Assembly: GCF_000952855.1 (NCBI RefSeq)
Contig: NZ_JSVU01000001.1
Location: 496,001-560,000, forward strand
DNA length: 64,000 nucleotides
Direction of reading: 5' to 3'
Source: Aequorivita vladivostokensis
GTDB taxonomy: Bacteria > Bacteroidota > Bacteroidia > Flavobacteriales > Flavobacteriaceae
In this document: piece after piece, positions 1 through 8,722 of the stretch
Layout: the number at the start of each line of letters is the position of its first letter
How positions within the stretch are numbered: position 1 is the stretch's first letter
Translations under genes and position numbers: made by a program
Notes under the pieces: model-generated
What the model was told of the DNA's origin: nothing
The model's database searches: none
Seen by the model: only the letters and a program-made list of their open reading frames with translations

Positions 1-495
1 GTCGTTTACGGTTTCATAAACGTCGTCCACAATTTCTTTGGTAGCCACAGCAGGGTCGTAAAAAACGTTTTCGGCTTTTTTCTTTATGTAATCATAATCG
101 CCGCGTTTTGGGTAGCTTTCGCCCATGGCGCTCTCGTAAAGACCAGAACTTCCGGTGATTACCAAAGCTTTTACTTTTTCGGGATACATTTTTGTGCAGA
201 GTAGGCCAATGTGCCCACCCAGCGAATTTCCCAAAAGAATCACTTCCTCATAACCCAAATGGTCGATAAACTGCCCCACGTATTTCGCGAAATTTTTCAC
301 GTTGGTACGCAAGAGGGTCATTTTGTAAATGGGCAATTCGGGTATAAGGATTTTATATCCCTTTGGCGGAAAGAAATCTGCAACTCCGTCAAAATTGCTT
401 AACCCGCCCATTAGTCCGTGAAGAATGATTATTGGTGTGCCTTCACCTATTTCTAAATATGAAAATTTTCCTTCTTTCTTTAAGTTTTCCGACAT
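1..495 (-). CDS. Alpha/beta hydrolase, C-terminus outside the window
   Basis: This leftward gene starts with ATG at 493-495 and stays open to base 1, so 165 codons of the N-terminal part are visible. The HG oxyanion motif follows the first core strand (H26-G27), and the nucleophile elbow GNSLGG places the catalytic serine at residue 91; the acid and histidine would lie beyond the edge. There is no signal peptide, so it is probably cytoplasmic. The substrate cannot be read from the sequence. It is divergent from mraZ and shares a 205-base gap with it. The fold is clear; the specific reaction is unknown. Confidence 0.85.
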   Translation of the reverse strand, partial: MSENLKKEGKFSYLEIGEGTPIIILHGLMGGLSNFDGVADFFPPKGYKILIPELPIYKMTLLRTNVKNFAKYVGQFIDHLGYEEVILLGNSLGGHIGLLCTKMYPEKVKALVITGSSGLYESAMGESYPKRGDYDYIKKKAENVFYDPAVATKEIVDDVYETVND

Positions 496-521
496 GCTGT
501 GGTTGGTGCAATTTAGAAAGA

Positions 522-539
522 CAAAAGTAAACAAAAATA
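522..539 (-). promoter_or_regulatory. Candidate -7 elements for the hydrolase gene
   Basis: Read on the minus strand, two TAnnTTTG matches lie side by side: TATTTTTG (539 to 532) and TACTTTTG (529 to 522). Either would start transcription shortly before the ATG at 495. I see no TTG at the usual -33 distance for either, so the call rests on the -7 match alone. Confidence 0.35.
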
Positions 540-604
540 TTTCATACGGTCTATTTAATGTTAGGCTTTGTTCATTGCCAGTTCCATTTTAGGTTATCTA
601 CAAT

Positions 605-650
605 GTGGTAAAACTTATCAACAAAGTGGTAGAATGTGGTAAAAAGTGGG
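605..650 (+). promoter_or_regulatory. MraZ-type operator: GTGG repeats
   Basis: GTGG occurs at 605, 626, 636 and 646. The last three are exactly 10 bases apart and sit in the context AAAGTGGT, AATGTGGT and AAAGTGGG. MraZ is known to repress its own operon by binding three or four GTGG-type direct repeats spaced by one helical turn. These repeats lie just upstream of the candidate -7 element at 661 and of mraZ itself, where a repressor would block RNA polymerase. Binding here is inferred from position and pattern. Confidence 0.8.
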
Positions 651-660
651 AAAAGTTATA

Positions 661-668
661 TATATTTG
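661..668 (+). promoter_or_regulatory. Candidate -7 element of the dcw operon promoter
   Basis: TATATTTG matches the Bacteroidota -7 consensus TAnnTTTG and predicts a start near 673-676, about 25 bases before the mraZ ATG at 701. No TTG is present at the expected -33 position; that region is occupied by the GTGG repeats. Confidence 0.5.
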
Positions 669-700
669 AAACTATAAATTACAAATCGGGAATTTCCACA

Positions 701-1174
701 ATGCTCAATCTAATAGGCACATACGAATGTAAAGCAGACGTAAAGGGACGGGTCATGGTACCTGCGCCGCTGAAAAAGCAGTTGGCGACCGTGGCTCCCG
801 AGGGCTTCGTCATCAAGCGCGCCGTCTTCCAGCCCTGCCTGGAAATTTACCCGATGAAGGAATGGGACGCCCTCATGCTAAAAATGGGCGAGCTGAACCG
901 ATTCAACAGAAAAAATAACGATTTCATAAGAAGGTTTACGGCGGGCGTAAAGACTGTAGAGCTTGATGCTACGGGCCGATTGCTCATTCCAAAGGACTTG
1001 CTCTCTTTTGCCGGCATCAACAAGGAAATTGTGTTCTCTTCCGCGATAAACATTGTGGAGGTTTGGGATAAGGATAAATACGAACAGGCTATTGACGATG
1101 CCGCAAGCGATTTTGCCGATTTGGCCGAAGAAGTAATGGGAAACAAAAGCAATGATGGTGATGGAATATCATAA
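701..1174 (+). CDS. mraZ: Transcriptional regulator MraZ
   Basis: MraZ is a 157-residue DNA-binding repressor of the division and cell-wall operon that forms ring-shaped oligomers. Two SpoVT/AbrB-like halves are visible: one near residues 5-55 (GTYECKADVKGRVMVPAPLK) and one near 80-125 with the matching DATGRLLIPKDLL segment. I place the start at the ATG at 701. The reading frame is open back to a GTG at 605, but that extension would run through the operator repeats and has no MraZ homology. The 3' end overlaps rsmH by 23 bases. Length is typical of the family. Confidence 0.95.
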   Translation: MLNLIGTYECKADVKGRVMVPAPLKKQLATVAPEGFVIKRAVFQPCLEIYPMKEWDALMLKMGELNRFNRKNNDFIRRFTAGVKTVELDATGRLLIPKDLLSFAGINKEIVFSSAINIVEVWDKDKYEQAIDDAASDFADLAEEVMGNKSNDGDGIS

Positions 1175-2057
1175 TCCGGTTTTGCTGAAAGAAACTGTTG
1201 ATGGGCTTAACATAAAGCCAGATGGGATTTATGTTGATGTCACTTTCGGCGGTGGCGGTCACTCCCGCGAAATCCTGAAGCGGTTGGGTCCCACTGGAAA
1301 ACTCATCGCCTTCGACCAAGACAAGGACGCTTTGCAAAACGCTATCGACGATACGCGTTTTTTGCTTATAAACCAAAATTTTCGGTTTCTGAAGCAATTT
1401 TTGAGATTCCACGGTTTTAGGACTGTGGACGGAATTTTGGGCGACTTCGGGGTTTCCTCGCATCAGTTTGATGTGGCCGAGAGAGGTTTTTCTACCCGTT
1501 TTGAAGCCGATTTGGATATGCGTATGAATCGCGATACAAATTTTTCGGCATATACGGTGGTCAACAAATATGAAGAGGCCCAATTGCGAAATGTGCTTTC
1601 AAATTACGGTGAATTGCGAAGCGCCGCAGGAATGGCCCGCGTAATTGTGGAAGCGCGCCAGACCGAAAAGATAAAAACGAGCGAACAATTAAAGAAAGTG
1701 CTCAGCAGGTTTCTGCCAGCGCATAAAGAAAACAAGATTTTGGCCCAGATTTATCAGGCCATTCGCATCGAGGTAAATCAGGAACTGGAGGCGTTGAAAG
1801 ATTTTTTGCTTCAAACGAACGAAGTTTTAAAACCGGGTGGGCGCCTTAGTTTAATAAGCTATCATTCTTTGGAAGATAGGTTGGTGAAAAGATATATCCG
1901 CAACGGATTGTTTGAAGGGGAACCGGAGAAGGATGCTTTTGGGCATTTTGAAGTGCCATTCAAGGCGGTGGGGAAATTTATAATCCCTTCCGATGAAGAA
2001 ATAAAACAAAACAACCGTGCCCGAAGTGCCAAGCTTCGCATAGCGGAAAAAATATAA
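1152..2057 (+). CDS. rsmH: 16S rRNA (cytosine1402-N4)-methyltransferase RsmH
   Basis: RsmH (formerly MraW) methylates N4 of C1402 in the 16S rRNA decoding centre using S-adenosylmethionine. The YHNPVLLKE opening, the SAM-binding FGGGGHS loop near residue 32-38, the GDFGVSSHQFD segment near 100 and the SYHSLEDR motif near 237 are all present. Four start codons are clustered in frame (1152, 1155, GTG 1158, 1161); 1161 gives the opening most like other family members, so the true start may be up to three codons downstream. The gene overlaps mraZ, indicating translational coupling. Confidence 0.95.
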   Translation: MMVMEYHNPVLLKETVDGLNIKPDGIYVDVTFGGGGHSREILKRLGPTGKLIAFDQDKDALQNAIDDTRFLLINQNFRFLKQFLRFHGFRTVDGILGDFGVSSHQFDVAERGFSTRFEADLDMRMNRDTNFSAYTVVNKYEEAQLRNVLSNYGELRSAAGMARVIVEARQTEKIKTSEQLKKVLSRFLPAHKENKILAQIYQAIRIEVNQELEALKDFLLQTNEVLKPGGRLSLISYHSLEDRLVKRYIRNGLFEGEPEKDAFGHFEVPFKAVGKFIIPSDEEIKQNNRARSAKLRIAEKI

Positions 2058-2061
2058 CGTA

Positions 2062-2083
2062 GGCGCCCGATTCATCGCGCGCC
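2062..2083. repeat. GC-rich 22-base palindrome
   Basis: An imperfect palindrome with arms GGCGCCCGAT and ATCGCGCGCC around a TC centre lies just after the rsmH stop. It matches the palindrome core at 37584-37605 at 19 of 22 positions, suggesting a dispersed element. It lacks a T-tract, so it is not an obvious terminator. Confidence 0.7.
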
Positions 2084-2084
2084 A

Positions 2085-2145
2085 AATTAACGAATCAACG
2101 AATCCCGAATTAACGAATCAACGAATCCCGAATTAACGAATTAAC
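2085..2145. repeat. Tandem repeat, 23-base unit
   Basis: A 23-base unit beginning AATTAACGAATCAACG occurs at 2085-2107 and again without change at 2108-2130, followed by a partial, slightly altered copy at 2131-2145. Each unit is itself made of the word AACGAAT repeated. It fills most of the rsmH-ftsL gap and encodes nothing I can recognise. Confidence 0.9.
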
Positions 2146-2150
2146 AAATT

Positions 2151-2477
2151 TTGAAAGAAGGTTTTTACAACATAATAAAAGGAAAATTTTTGGTGAGCGA
2201 CGATGCGCTGAAAAACTGGCGCTTTATCATTTTCCTCTCCGTATTGGCTTTGATTATGATTGGCAGTTCGCACAGCGCAGACAAAAAAGTCCATAAAATT
2301 TCAAAATTGAACGCACAGGTGAAAGAACTGAAAAGTGAATATGTTGACGTGCGAATGTTGTTGATGCAGGCACGGATGGAGAGTAAAATTATTGCCGCAA
2401 TGGAAAGTCATGGGTTGCAACCATCCACAACGCCTCCGAAAAGAATTCGAATAATTGAACCAGAAAATAAAAAATAG
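2151..2477 (+). CDS. ftsL: Cell division protein FtsL (Bacteroidota type)
   Basis: A 108-residue bitopic membrane protein in the ftsL position between rsmH and ftsI. A short cytoplasmic N-terminus is followed by one hydrophobic segment (about residues 24-42) and a periplasmic heptad-rich helix (about 45-80), the architecture of FtsL, which in other bacteria joins FtsB and FtsQ to activate FtsWI. Sequence similarity to E. coli FtsL is weak, as usual, so position and topology carry the call. The start is TTG at 2151, directly after the tandem repeat; I see no in-frame ATG that keeps the membrane segment. Confidence 0.85.
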   Translation: MKEGFYNIIKGKFLVSDDALKNWRFIIFLSVLALIMIGSSHSADKKVHKISKLNAQVKELKSEYVDVRMLLMQARMESKIIAAMESHGLQPSTTPPKRIRIIEPENKK

Positions 2478-2529
2478 CTAATGCTAAAAGTGTAACCATT
2501 AATCAATAACTGACAACCGATACCTGATC

Positions 2530-4530
2530 ATGGCTTTTGAAGAAAAAAACATATTAAACCGTCTATACGTCGTTGCCGGATGCATGTTTCTTTTTGCGCT
2601 TGCCATTAGTGTGAAGTTGATGAACATTCAGTTTGTGGATGGTGAAAAATATCGCGAATTGGCAAAGGAGAATACCACGAAAAACTTTGTGATTCCTGCG
2701 AATCGCGGTAATGTATATGCCGATGATGGCAGTCTTTTGGCTACTTCGGTTCCAAAATATGACATCCGCTTTGACGCCGTAACGGTTTCTTCGGAAGATT
2801 TCAAGGAAAATTTAAAGCCGCTATCCGAAGGGTTGAGCAAAATGTTTGGGAAGCCCGTTTCGCATTATCAAAATATGTTCAGAAAAGCGCGTGCCGATAA
2901 AAACAGGTATTTGCTTATCGTAAAAAATCTGGGCTATTCAGATTATATAAAGGTGAAAAACCTGCCGCTTTTCCGCAAAGGTCCCTACAAAGGTGGAATT
3001 ATTGTGGAACAGCGCACCGTCCGCGAGCATCCCATTGGTAAGATAGCGCAACGCACCGTGGGCGATGAGGCTTATGACCGTCCGGGATACTACGCCGTTG
3101 GTTTGGAGGGAGCATTCAACGATTTGCTCACGGGCAAGGAAGGCCATAGGCTAAAGCAAAAAATAGCCAAGGGCCAGTGGAAGCCAATTTCCGACGACAA
3201 TGAGATTGAACCGCAGGATGGCTATGATATCGTTTCAACCATAAATGTGAATATTCAAGACATCGCTCACCACGCCTTGCTAAAACAATTGGAATATTAC
3301 GAAGCCGAGCACGGAACCGTAATTGTGATGGAAGTAGCAACGGGCGAAATAAAAGCCGTCTCAAATTTGGGCCGCACCTCCAACGGAACCTATTATGAAA
3401 AATTGAACTACGCCATCGGCGAATCGCACGAGCCGGGCTCTACCTTTAAGGTAATGGCAATGATGGCCGCTTTGGAAGATAAGGTAATAGACACCAGTAC
3501 CGTGGTTGATACAGGCAACGGCGTAAAGGTTTTCTACGGAAGAAAAATTTACGATTCGCACCGAGGCGGCTACGGAAAAATTTCGGCTGCAAAAGCTTTG
3601 GAAGTTTCCTCAAACATTGGGTTGGCTACAATTATAAATGATAACTATTCCAAAAATCCCAACAAATTCATCAACCGTTTAAAAAGCTGGCATCTTACCG
3701 AAAAAACAGGCGTTGCCATTAAGGGTGAAGGCGTACCAATGATTCCACAGCCTGGCGATAAAAAGTGGAGCAAGAATGCACTTCCTTCTATGGCCTATGG
3801 GTATAACCTACGTCTCACTCCACTTCAAACTTTAAATTTTTACAATGCCATTGCCAATAACGGCGTAATGGTAAAACCTCGTTTTATAAAGGAAGTCCGC
3901 GCTTGGAATGAAAAAGTAACTACCTACGACACCAAAGTAATAAACCCTAAAATTTGTTCTGATGAAACCTTGGCCAAAATCAAGGAAATTATGAAGAACA
4001 CTGTAATACGTGGTACGGGTAAATCGCTTTATTCTCCAGATTTTTCAATGGCCGGTAAAACCGGAACTGCCCAAACCGAATATTGGATGCCGGATTGGAA
4101 AAGCAACCGCCGTTACATTTCTTCTTTTGCAGGCTTTTTTCCTGCGGAAAACCCAAAGTATTCCTGTATCGTGATTATTCACAAACCGAGTACGAAAAAA
4201 GGGTTTTACGGCGCCGATGTTTCGGGACCTGTTTTTAAAAGAATTGCCCAGAAAATTTTTACTGAATCCCGAAATATCGACAAGGTTGAGGGCATAGAAC
4301 AGCCCGACCCAACCATTGAGAAAGATTTTGAAAGATATTATGCCAAGTTGCAACAACCCGCCAAAACAATCCCGAATGTAACCGGAATGGCAGGAATGGA
4401 CGCCGTTTCCTTACTTGAAAATCTTGGGCTACGGGTACAAGTTGTGGGCAACGGCACCGTTGCCAGCCAATCCATAAAGTCTGGCGAAACTTTAAAAAAG
4501 GGACAAACCATAACCTTGAATTTATCGTGA
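2530..4530 (+). CDS. ftsI: Penicillin-binding protein 3 / FtsI, peptidoglycan transpeptidase with PASTA domain
   Basis: This is the septal class B transpeptidase. A single N-terminal membrane helix (about residues 11-28) is followed by the PBP dimerisation domain and the transpeptidase domain, with the three active-site motifs in order: STFK with Ser304 and Lys307, SSN at 360-362 and KTGT starting at 510. The last 50 or so residues (about 615-666) form one PASTA domain, which E. coli FtsI lacks but Bacteroidota homologues often carry. Its stop overlaps the murE GTG start. It lies between ftsL and murE, as expected for the divisome. Confidence 0.96.
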   Translation: MAFEEKNILNRLYVVAGCMFLFALAISVKLMNIQFVDGEKYRELAKENTTKNFVIPANRGNVYADDGSLLATSVPKYDIRFDAVTVSSEDFKENLKPLSEGLSKMFGKPVSHYQNMFRKARADKNRYLLIVKNLGYSDYIKVKNLPLFRKGPYKGGIIVEQRTVREHPIGKIAQRTVGDEAYDRPGYYAVGLEGAFNDLLTGKEGHRLKQKIAKGQWKPISDDNEIEPQDGYDIVSTINVNIQDIAHHALLKQLEYYEAEHGTVIVMEVATGEIKAVSNLGRTSNGTYYEKLNYAIGESHEPGSTFKVMAMMAALEDKVIDTSTVVDTGNGVKVFYGRKIYDSHRGGYGKISAAKALEVSSNIGLATIINDNYSKNPNKFINRLKSWHLTEKTGVAIKGEGVPMIPQPGDKKWSKNALPSMAYGYNLRLTPLQTLNFYNAIANNGVMVKPRFIKEVRAWNEKVTTYDTKVINPKICSDETLAKIKEIMKNTVIRGTGKSLYSPDFSMAGKTGTAQTEYWMPDWKSNRRYISSFAGFFPAENPKYSCIVIIHKPSTKKGFYGADVSGPVFKRIAQKIFTESRNIDKVEGIEQPDPTIEKDFERYYAKLQQPAKTIPNVTGMAGMDAVSLLENLGLRVQVVGNGTVASQSIKSGETLKKGQTITLNLS

Positions 4531-5990
4531 TATTGTTAAAGGACATATTGTACAAAGTTACCATCGAAAGCGTCGTTGGCAGTACTTCCGTGGCTATAAA
4601 CAATCTGGAATTTGATTCCCGAAATGTTTCTTTAAACGACGTTTTTATTGCGATAAAGGGAACGGTTTCAGATGGGCATCAATTCATAAAAAAAGCTGCC
4701 GACCAAGGTGCCTTGGCTATTATTTGCGAAACCTTGCCAGAAAACATCATCAACGGAATTACCTATGTGCAGGTTGCGGATTCGCATAAGGCATTGGCGA
4801 TAATGGCTGCCAATTACTACGGCAATCCTTCCGAAGAATTAAAGCTTGTCGGTATAACCGGAACCAACGGGAAAACAACGGTTTCTTCTCTTTTATATCA
4901 ACTTTTTAAAAAAGCGGGCTTGGAAGCTGGCTTGCTTTCCACCGTAAAAATAATGGTTGGCGATACCGAATTTAAAGCCACGCACACTACGCCGGATTCG
5001 TTGACCATCAACAAATATTTGCGCGAAATGTTGGACGCTGGCGTGGAATATTGCTTTATGGAAGTGAGTTCGCACGGAATCCATCAAAAACGAACTGAGG
5101 CGCTTCATTTCACCGGAGGCGTTTTCACCAATCTTTCGCACGACCATTTGGATTATCACAAAGATTTTGCGGAATACCGCGATGTGAAAAAGTCCTTTTT
5201 TGATGCTTTGCCGAAATCTGCTTTCGCACTGGTAAATGTGGATGACAAAAACGGCTTGGTAATGCTTCAGAATACGAAAGCGAGAAAATATACCTACGCC
5301 CTAAAAACCTACGCCGACTATAAAGCCCAAATTCTGGAAAGCCAGTTCACAGGGCAACTTCTGAAAATAAACAATCAGGAATTGTGGGTGAAATTGATTG
5401 GCGGATTTAACGCTTATAATCTACTGGCAATTTTCGGTACCGCACATCTTTTGGGATTGAGGGAACTTGAAATTCTTCAAATAATGAGCACGTTGGACAG
5501 TGTGGGCGGCAGGTTTCAATATTTAATTTCAGAAAAGAAAATCACTGCCATTGTGGATTATGCACATACGCCCGATGCCCTGAAAAATGTTTTGGAAACC
5601 ATAAATGAAATCCGCACGGGCAACGAAGAAGTTATAACCGTGGTAGGCTGTGGCGGTGACCGCGATGCCCAGAAGCGCCCGGTTATGGGAAACATTGCCG
5701 CTTCGTTGAGCACCAAAGTGGTTTTTACCAGCGACAATCCGCGCACCGAAAATCCCGAAAAAATTATCGAACAGATTGAAAAAGGCGTGCCTGCCGAGCA
5801 TTATAAAAAGACGATTTCAATAACAAATAGAAAGGAAGCCATAAAAGCGGCTTGCCAAATGGCGCAGGAAAACGATATCATTTTGATTGCCGGAAAAGGC
5901 CACGAAACCTATCAGGAAATAAACGGAGAGCGCTTCGATTTTGATGATTTTAAAATAGTAAACCAACTTTTAACCGCCCTAAACAAATAG
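4527..5990 (+). CDS. murE: UDP-MurNAc-tripeptide synthetase MurE (meso-diaminopimelate adding)
   Basis: MurE adds the third stem-peptide residue to UDP-MurNAc-L-Ala-D-Glu in the cytoplasm. The Mur ligase P-loop GTNGKTT is at 112-118, and DNPR at 403-406 is the motif that selects meso-diaminopimelate over lysine, so the peptidoglycan is predicted to be of the DAP type. The start is GTG at 4527, overlapping the last four bases of ftsI and giving the expected opening MILLKDILYKV. At 487 residues it is of normal length. mraY follows after three bases. Confidence 0.96.
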   Translation: MILLKDILYKVTIESVVGSTSVAINNLEFDSRNVSLNDVFIAIKGTVSDGHQFIKKAADQGALAIICETLPENIINGITYVQVADSHKALAIMAANYYGNPSEELKLVGITGTNGKTTVSSLLYQLFKKAGLEAGLLSTVKIMVGDTEFKATHTTPDSLTINKYLREMLDAGVEYCFMEVSSHGIHQKRTEALHFTGGVFTNLSHDHLDYHKDFAEYRDVKKSFFDALPKSAFALVNVDDKNGLVMLQNTKARKYTYALKTYADYKAQILESQFTGQLLKINNQELWVKLIGGFNAYNLLAIFGTAHLLGLRELEILQIMSTLDSVGGRFQYLISEKKITAIVDYAHTPDALKNVLETINEIRTGNEEVITVVGCGGDRDAQKRPVMGNIAASLSTKVVFTSDNPRTENPEKIIEQIEKGVPAEHYKKTISITNRKEAIKAACQMAQENDIILIAGKGHETYQEINGERFDFDDFKIVNQLLTALNK

Positions 5991-5993
5991 CCA

Positions 5994-7235
5994 ATGCTTT
6001 ACTATCTTTTTGAATATTTGGATAAAACATACGACGTGCCGGGTGCGGGGCTGTTCAATTTTATTACGTTCCGGGCGATTTTGGCGGTTATCCTTTCGCT
6101 TTTTATCGCTACGGTTTACGGTAAAAAAATAATCAATTATCTGCAGAAAAAGCAAGTAGGCGAATCTATCCGCGATTTGGGTTTGGAAGGTCAAAACGAA
6201 AAAGCGGGAACGCCGACTATGGGCGGAATCATTATCATTCTCGCCACATTGGTTCCTGTTTTACTCTTTGCGAAACTCGAAAACATTTACGTAATCCTTT
6301 TGATTGTTACAACCGTTTGGATGGGAACCATCGGTTTTATTGACGATTACATTAAAAAATTTAAAAATGATAAGCAGGGATTACCGGGAAAATTTAAGGT
6401 AATAGGCCAAATAGGTTTGGGCCTTTTTGTGGGCGTAACTATGTATTTGCACCCAGACATCATTGTGCAGCGAACCATTGAAAATCCTGAAACTGAAACA
6501 CAAATAACGGAAGTCATTGCCAAGGAATCCACCAATACTTTTTATGTGAAGGATAAGGCAATGCTTACCACCATTCCCTTTGTGAAGGAAAACGAATTCA
6601 ACTATGCTGAACTTATAAGCTGGGCGGGCGAAAATTATAAGAGCTATGTCTGGCTCATTTTCATTCCCATCGTGATTTTTATAATCACGGCGGTTTCAAA
6701 CGGAGCCAATCTCACCGATGGAATTGACGGCCTCGCCGCGGGTACTTCGGCCATAATTGGGCTTACGCTTGCGCTTTTTGCGTGGGTGTCGGGCAACGTA
6801 ATCTTTGCGGACTATCTCAACATTATGTACATCCCAAACACCGGAGAGATGACGATTTTCATTACCGCGTTCGTAGGGGCGCTTATCGGGTTTTTATGGT
6901 ACAACACCTATCCCGCCCAAGTATTTATGGGCGATACGGGCAGTTTGACCATTGGTGGAATCATCGCCGTAATTGCAATCGCCGTTCGAAAGGAATTATT
7001 GATTCCCATTCTCTGCGGAATCTTTTTGGTCGAAAACCTTTCCGTGGTTTTACAGGTAAGCTGGTTTAAATACACAAAGAAGAAATTTGGTGAAGGCAGG
7101 CGCATTTTTAGAATGTCGCCCTTACATCACCACTATCAAATAAAGGGTTTCCACGAAAGTAAAATTGTTACGCGGTTTTGGATTGTGGGAATTTTTTTGG
7201 CAATCATTACGATTGTTACGTTGAAAATTAGATAA
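5994..7235 (+). CDS. mraY: Phospho-MurNAc-pentapeptide transferase MraY
   Basis: MraY transfers phospho-MurNAc-pentapeptide to undecaprenyl phosphate, forming lipid I in the inner membrane. The polytopic protein has the family signatures [20 protein letters not shown] and MGDTGSL, and the HHH motif in [12 protein letters not shown] near the C-terminus. At 413 residues it is about 50 longer than E. coli MraY; the extra length falls in the central part, around residues 160-210 (rich in Glu, Thr and Lys), before the NGANLTDG helix. It lies three bases after murE. Confidence 0.96.
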   Translation: MLYYLFEYLDKTYDVPGAGLFNFITFRAILAVILSLFIATVYGKKIINYLQKKQVGESIRDLGLEGQNEKAGTPTMGGIIIILATLVPVLLFAKLENIYVILLIVTTVWMGTIGFIDDYIKKFKNDKQGLPGKFKVIGQIGLGLFVGVTMYLHPDIIVQRTIENPETETQITEVIAKESTNTFYVKDKAMLTTIPFVKENEFNYAELISWAGENYKSYVWLIFIPIVIFIITAVSNGANLTDGIDGLAAGTSAIIGLTLALFAWVSGNVIFADYLNIMYIPNTGEMTIFITAFVGALIGFLWYNTYPAQVFMGDTGSLTIGGIIAVIAIAVRKELLIPILCGIFLVENLSVVLQVSWFKYTKKKFGEGRRIFRMSPLHHHYQIKGFHESKIVTRFWIVGIFLAIITIVTLKIR

Positions 7236-7238
7236 AAA

Positions 7239-7268
7239 GTCGATGAGTCGATGAGTTTAGAAGTTTAG
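7239..7268. repeat. Dispersed 30-base phrase (copy 1)
   Basis: A phrase made of the words GTCGATGAG and TTTAGAAG fills the start of the mraY-murD gap. The reverse complement of 11092-11121 in the murG-murC gap matches it at 28 of 30 positions. This is too close for chance and points to a repeat family. Confidence 0.85.
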
Positions 7269-7283
7269 AATAATATGAAAACA

Positions 7284-7306
7284 CTTTGCGCCTTTGCGGC
7301 TTTGCG
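7284..7306. repeat. CTTTGCG triplicate with 8-base period
   Basis: CTTTGCG starts at 7284, 7292 and 7300, each separated from the next by one variable base. It follows the 30-base phrase in the same mraY-murD gap. No function is apparent. Confidence 0.8.
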
Positions 7307-7330
7307 AGGGAATAATAATTTGACTGAACT

Positions 7331-8668
7331 ATGAAGCAGAAAATCGTAATTCTCGGAGGAGGTGAAAGTGGAGTAGGCACAGCCATTTTAGGATTGAAAA
7401 AGGGGTTTGAAGTATTTGTTTCAGACTTCGGAAAAATAAAGGAAAAGTACAAACAAGTTCTTATAAATAATGGAATTGAATGGGAAGAGGAAGGCCATTC
7501 CGAAGCCAAAATCTTTTCGGCAGACATAGTGATGAAAAGTCCGGGAATTCCCGATAACGCACCAATCGTTAAAAAGTTGCGCGAAAAGGGAGTGAAGGTT
7601 ATTTCTGAAATTGAATTTGCTTCAAAATATACAAAGGCAAAAATTGTAGGAATAACAGGAAGCAACGGAAAAACAACCACCGCAAGTTTGACCTATAAAT
7701 TGCTGAAAGACGGCGGACTTAATGTGGCGTTGGGCGGAAACATCGGGAAGAGTTTCGCAGAGCAGGTTTCCGAAGAGAAGTACGAAAACTTCGTACTCGA
7801 ACTCAGCAGTTTTCAGCTTGACGGCATTGAAACCTTTGCACCGCACATCGCAGTTTTGACCAACTTGAGTCCGGACCATTTGGACCGATATGATTATAAA
7901 TATGAAAATTATATCGCTTCAAAATTTCGGATAACGATGAACCAAACCTCACAGGATTACTTCATTTATGACGCAGACGATGTGGAAATAATAAAGTGGC
8001 TTTCGCAAAATTCCATAAAATCACAACCGCTGCCTTTTTCGGTAAAAAAAGAACTGAACCAGGGAGCTTTTAAAAGAAACAACGAAATAATAATAAAAAT
8101 AAATAACACAGAATTTACTATGCCAATCGCAACAATCGGAATACAAGGGGAACACAATGTAAAGAACGCAATGGCTGCATCAACGGTAGCCACATTATTG
8201 AGAATCAGAAAACAGACAATCCGTGAAAGTCTGGAAGGATTTCAAGGCGTGGAACACAGATTGGAAAAAGTTTTAAAAATCAACAATGTAATGTACATCA
8301 ACGATTCCAAAGCCACCAATGTAAATGCTACATTTTTTGCGCTGGACAGTATGGAAAACCCAACCGTGTGGATTGTTGGCGGGGTGGACAAAGGCAACGA
8401 TTACAGCGAACTATTGCCGTTGGTAAACGAAAAGGTGAAGGCGATTATCTGTTTGGGAGTTGATAACGAAAAAATAATCAATGCCTTCGGAAATGTTGTG
8501 GATACAATAATTGAAACCGATTCAATGGCGATGGCGGTGCAGGTTGCTTACAAATTGGCTGAAAGAAATAACACGGTTTTGCTTTCCCCGGCCTGTGCAA
8601 GTTTTGATCTTTTTGAAAACTATGAAGACCGCGGAAAACAATTTAAAGATGCAGTTAGAAATTTGTAA
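7331..8668 (+). CDS. murD: UDP-MurNAc-L-alanine:D-glutamate ligase MurD
   Basis: MurD adds D-glutamate to UDP-MurNAc-L-Ala using ATP. A Rossmann-like N-terminus with a glycine-rich GGGESGVG loop (residues 9-16) is followed by the Mur ligase P-loop GSNGKTT at 110-116, the LSPDHLDR segment and a C-terminal domain with INDSKATN, the lysine-containing motif characteristic of MurD. The length of 445 residues is normal. It sits between mraY and ftsW as in most dcw clusters, separated from mraY by 95 bases of repeat-rich spacer. Confidence 0.96.
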   Translation: MKQKIVILGGGESGVGTAILGLKKGFEVFVSDFGKIKEKYKQVLINNGIEWEEEGHSEAKIFSADIVMKSPGIPDNAPIVKKLREKGVKVISEIEFASKYTKAKIVGITGSNGKTTTASLTYKLLKDGGLNVALGGNIGKSFAEQVSEEKYENFVLELSSFQLDGIETFAPHIAVLTNLSPDHLDRYDYKYENYIASKFRITMNQTSQDYFIYDADDVEIIKWLSQNSIKSQPLPFSVKKELNQGAFKRNNEIIIKINNTEFTMPIATIGIQGEHNVKNAMAASTVATLLRIRKQTIRESLEGFQGVEHRLEKVLKINNVMYINDSKATNVNATFFALDSMENPTVWIVGGVDKGNDYSELLPLVNEKVKAIICLGVDNEKIINAFGNVVDTIIETDSMAMAVQVAYKLAERNNTVLLSPACASFDLFENYEDRGKQFKDAVRNL

Positions 8669-8670
8669 AA

Positions 8671-8700
8671 AACGAAATACGAAAACGGAAATACGAAATT
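8671..8700. repeat. Reiterated ACGAAAT/ACGAAAAC words
   Basis: The murD-ftsW gap begins with four loose copies of an ACGAAA or ACGGAAAT word in 30 bases. It resembles in style, though not in sequence, the word repeats in the other gaps of this cluster. Confidence 0.6.
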
Positions 8701-8722
8701 TTAGAAACCAGAAACATTTCAA

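Noticed and set aside
605-700. Thirty-two-codon N-terminal extension of MraZ from GTG 605
   Set aside because: It would translate through the operator repeats and promoter element, and MraZ proteins begin at the position of the ATG at 701.
2085-2145. Possible CRISPR-like array
   Set aside because: The repeats are directly tandem with no unique spacers and there are no cas genes.
6782-7069. Plus-strand frame of 95 codons inside mraY
   Set aside because: A shifted frame within a conserved membrane-protein gene, with no start signal or recognisable family.
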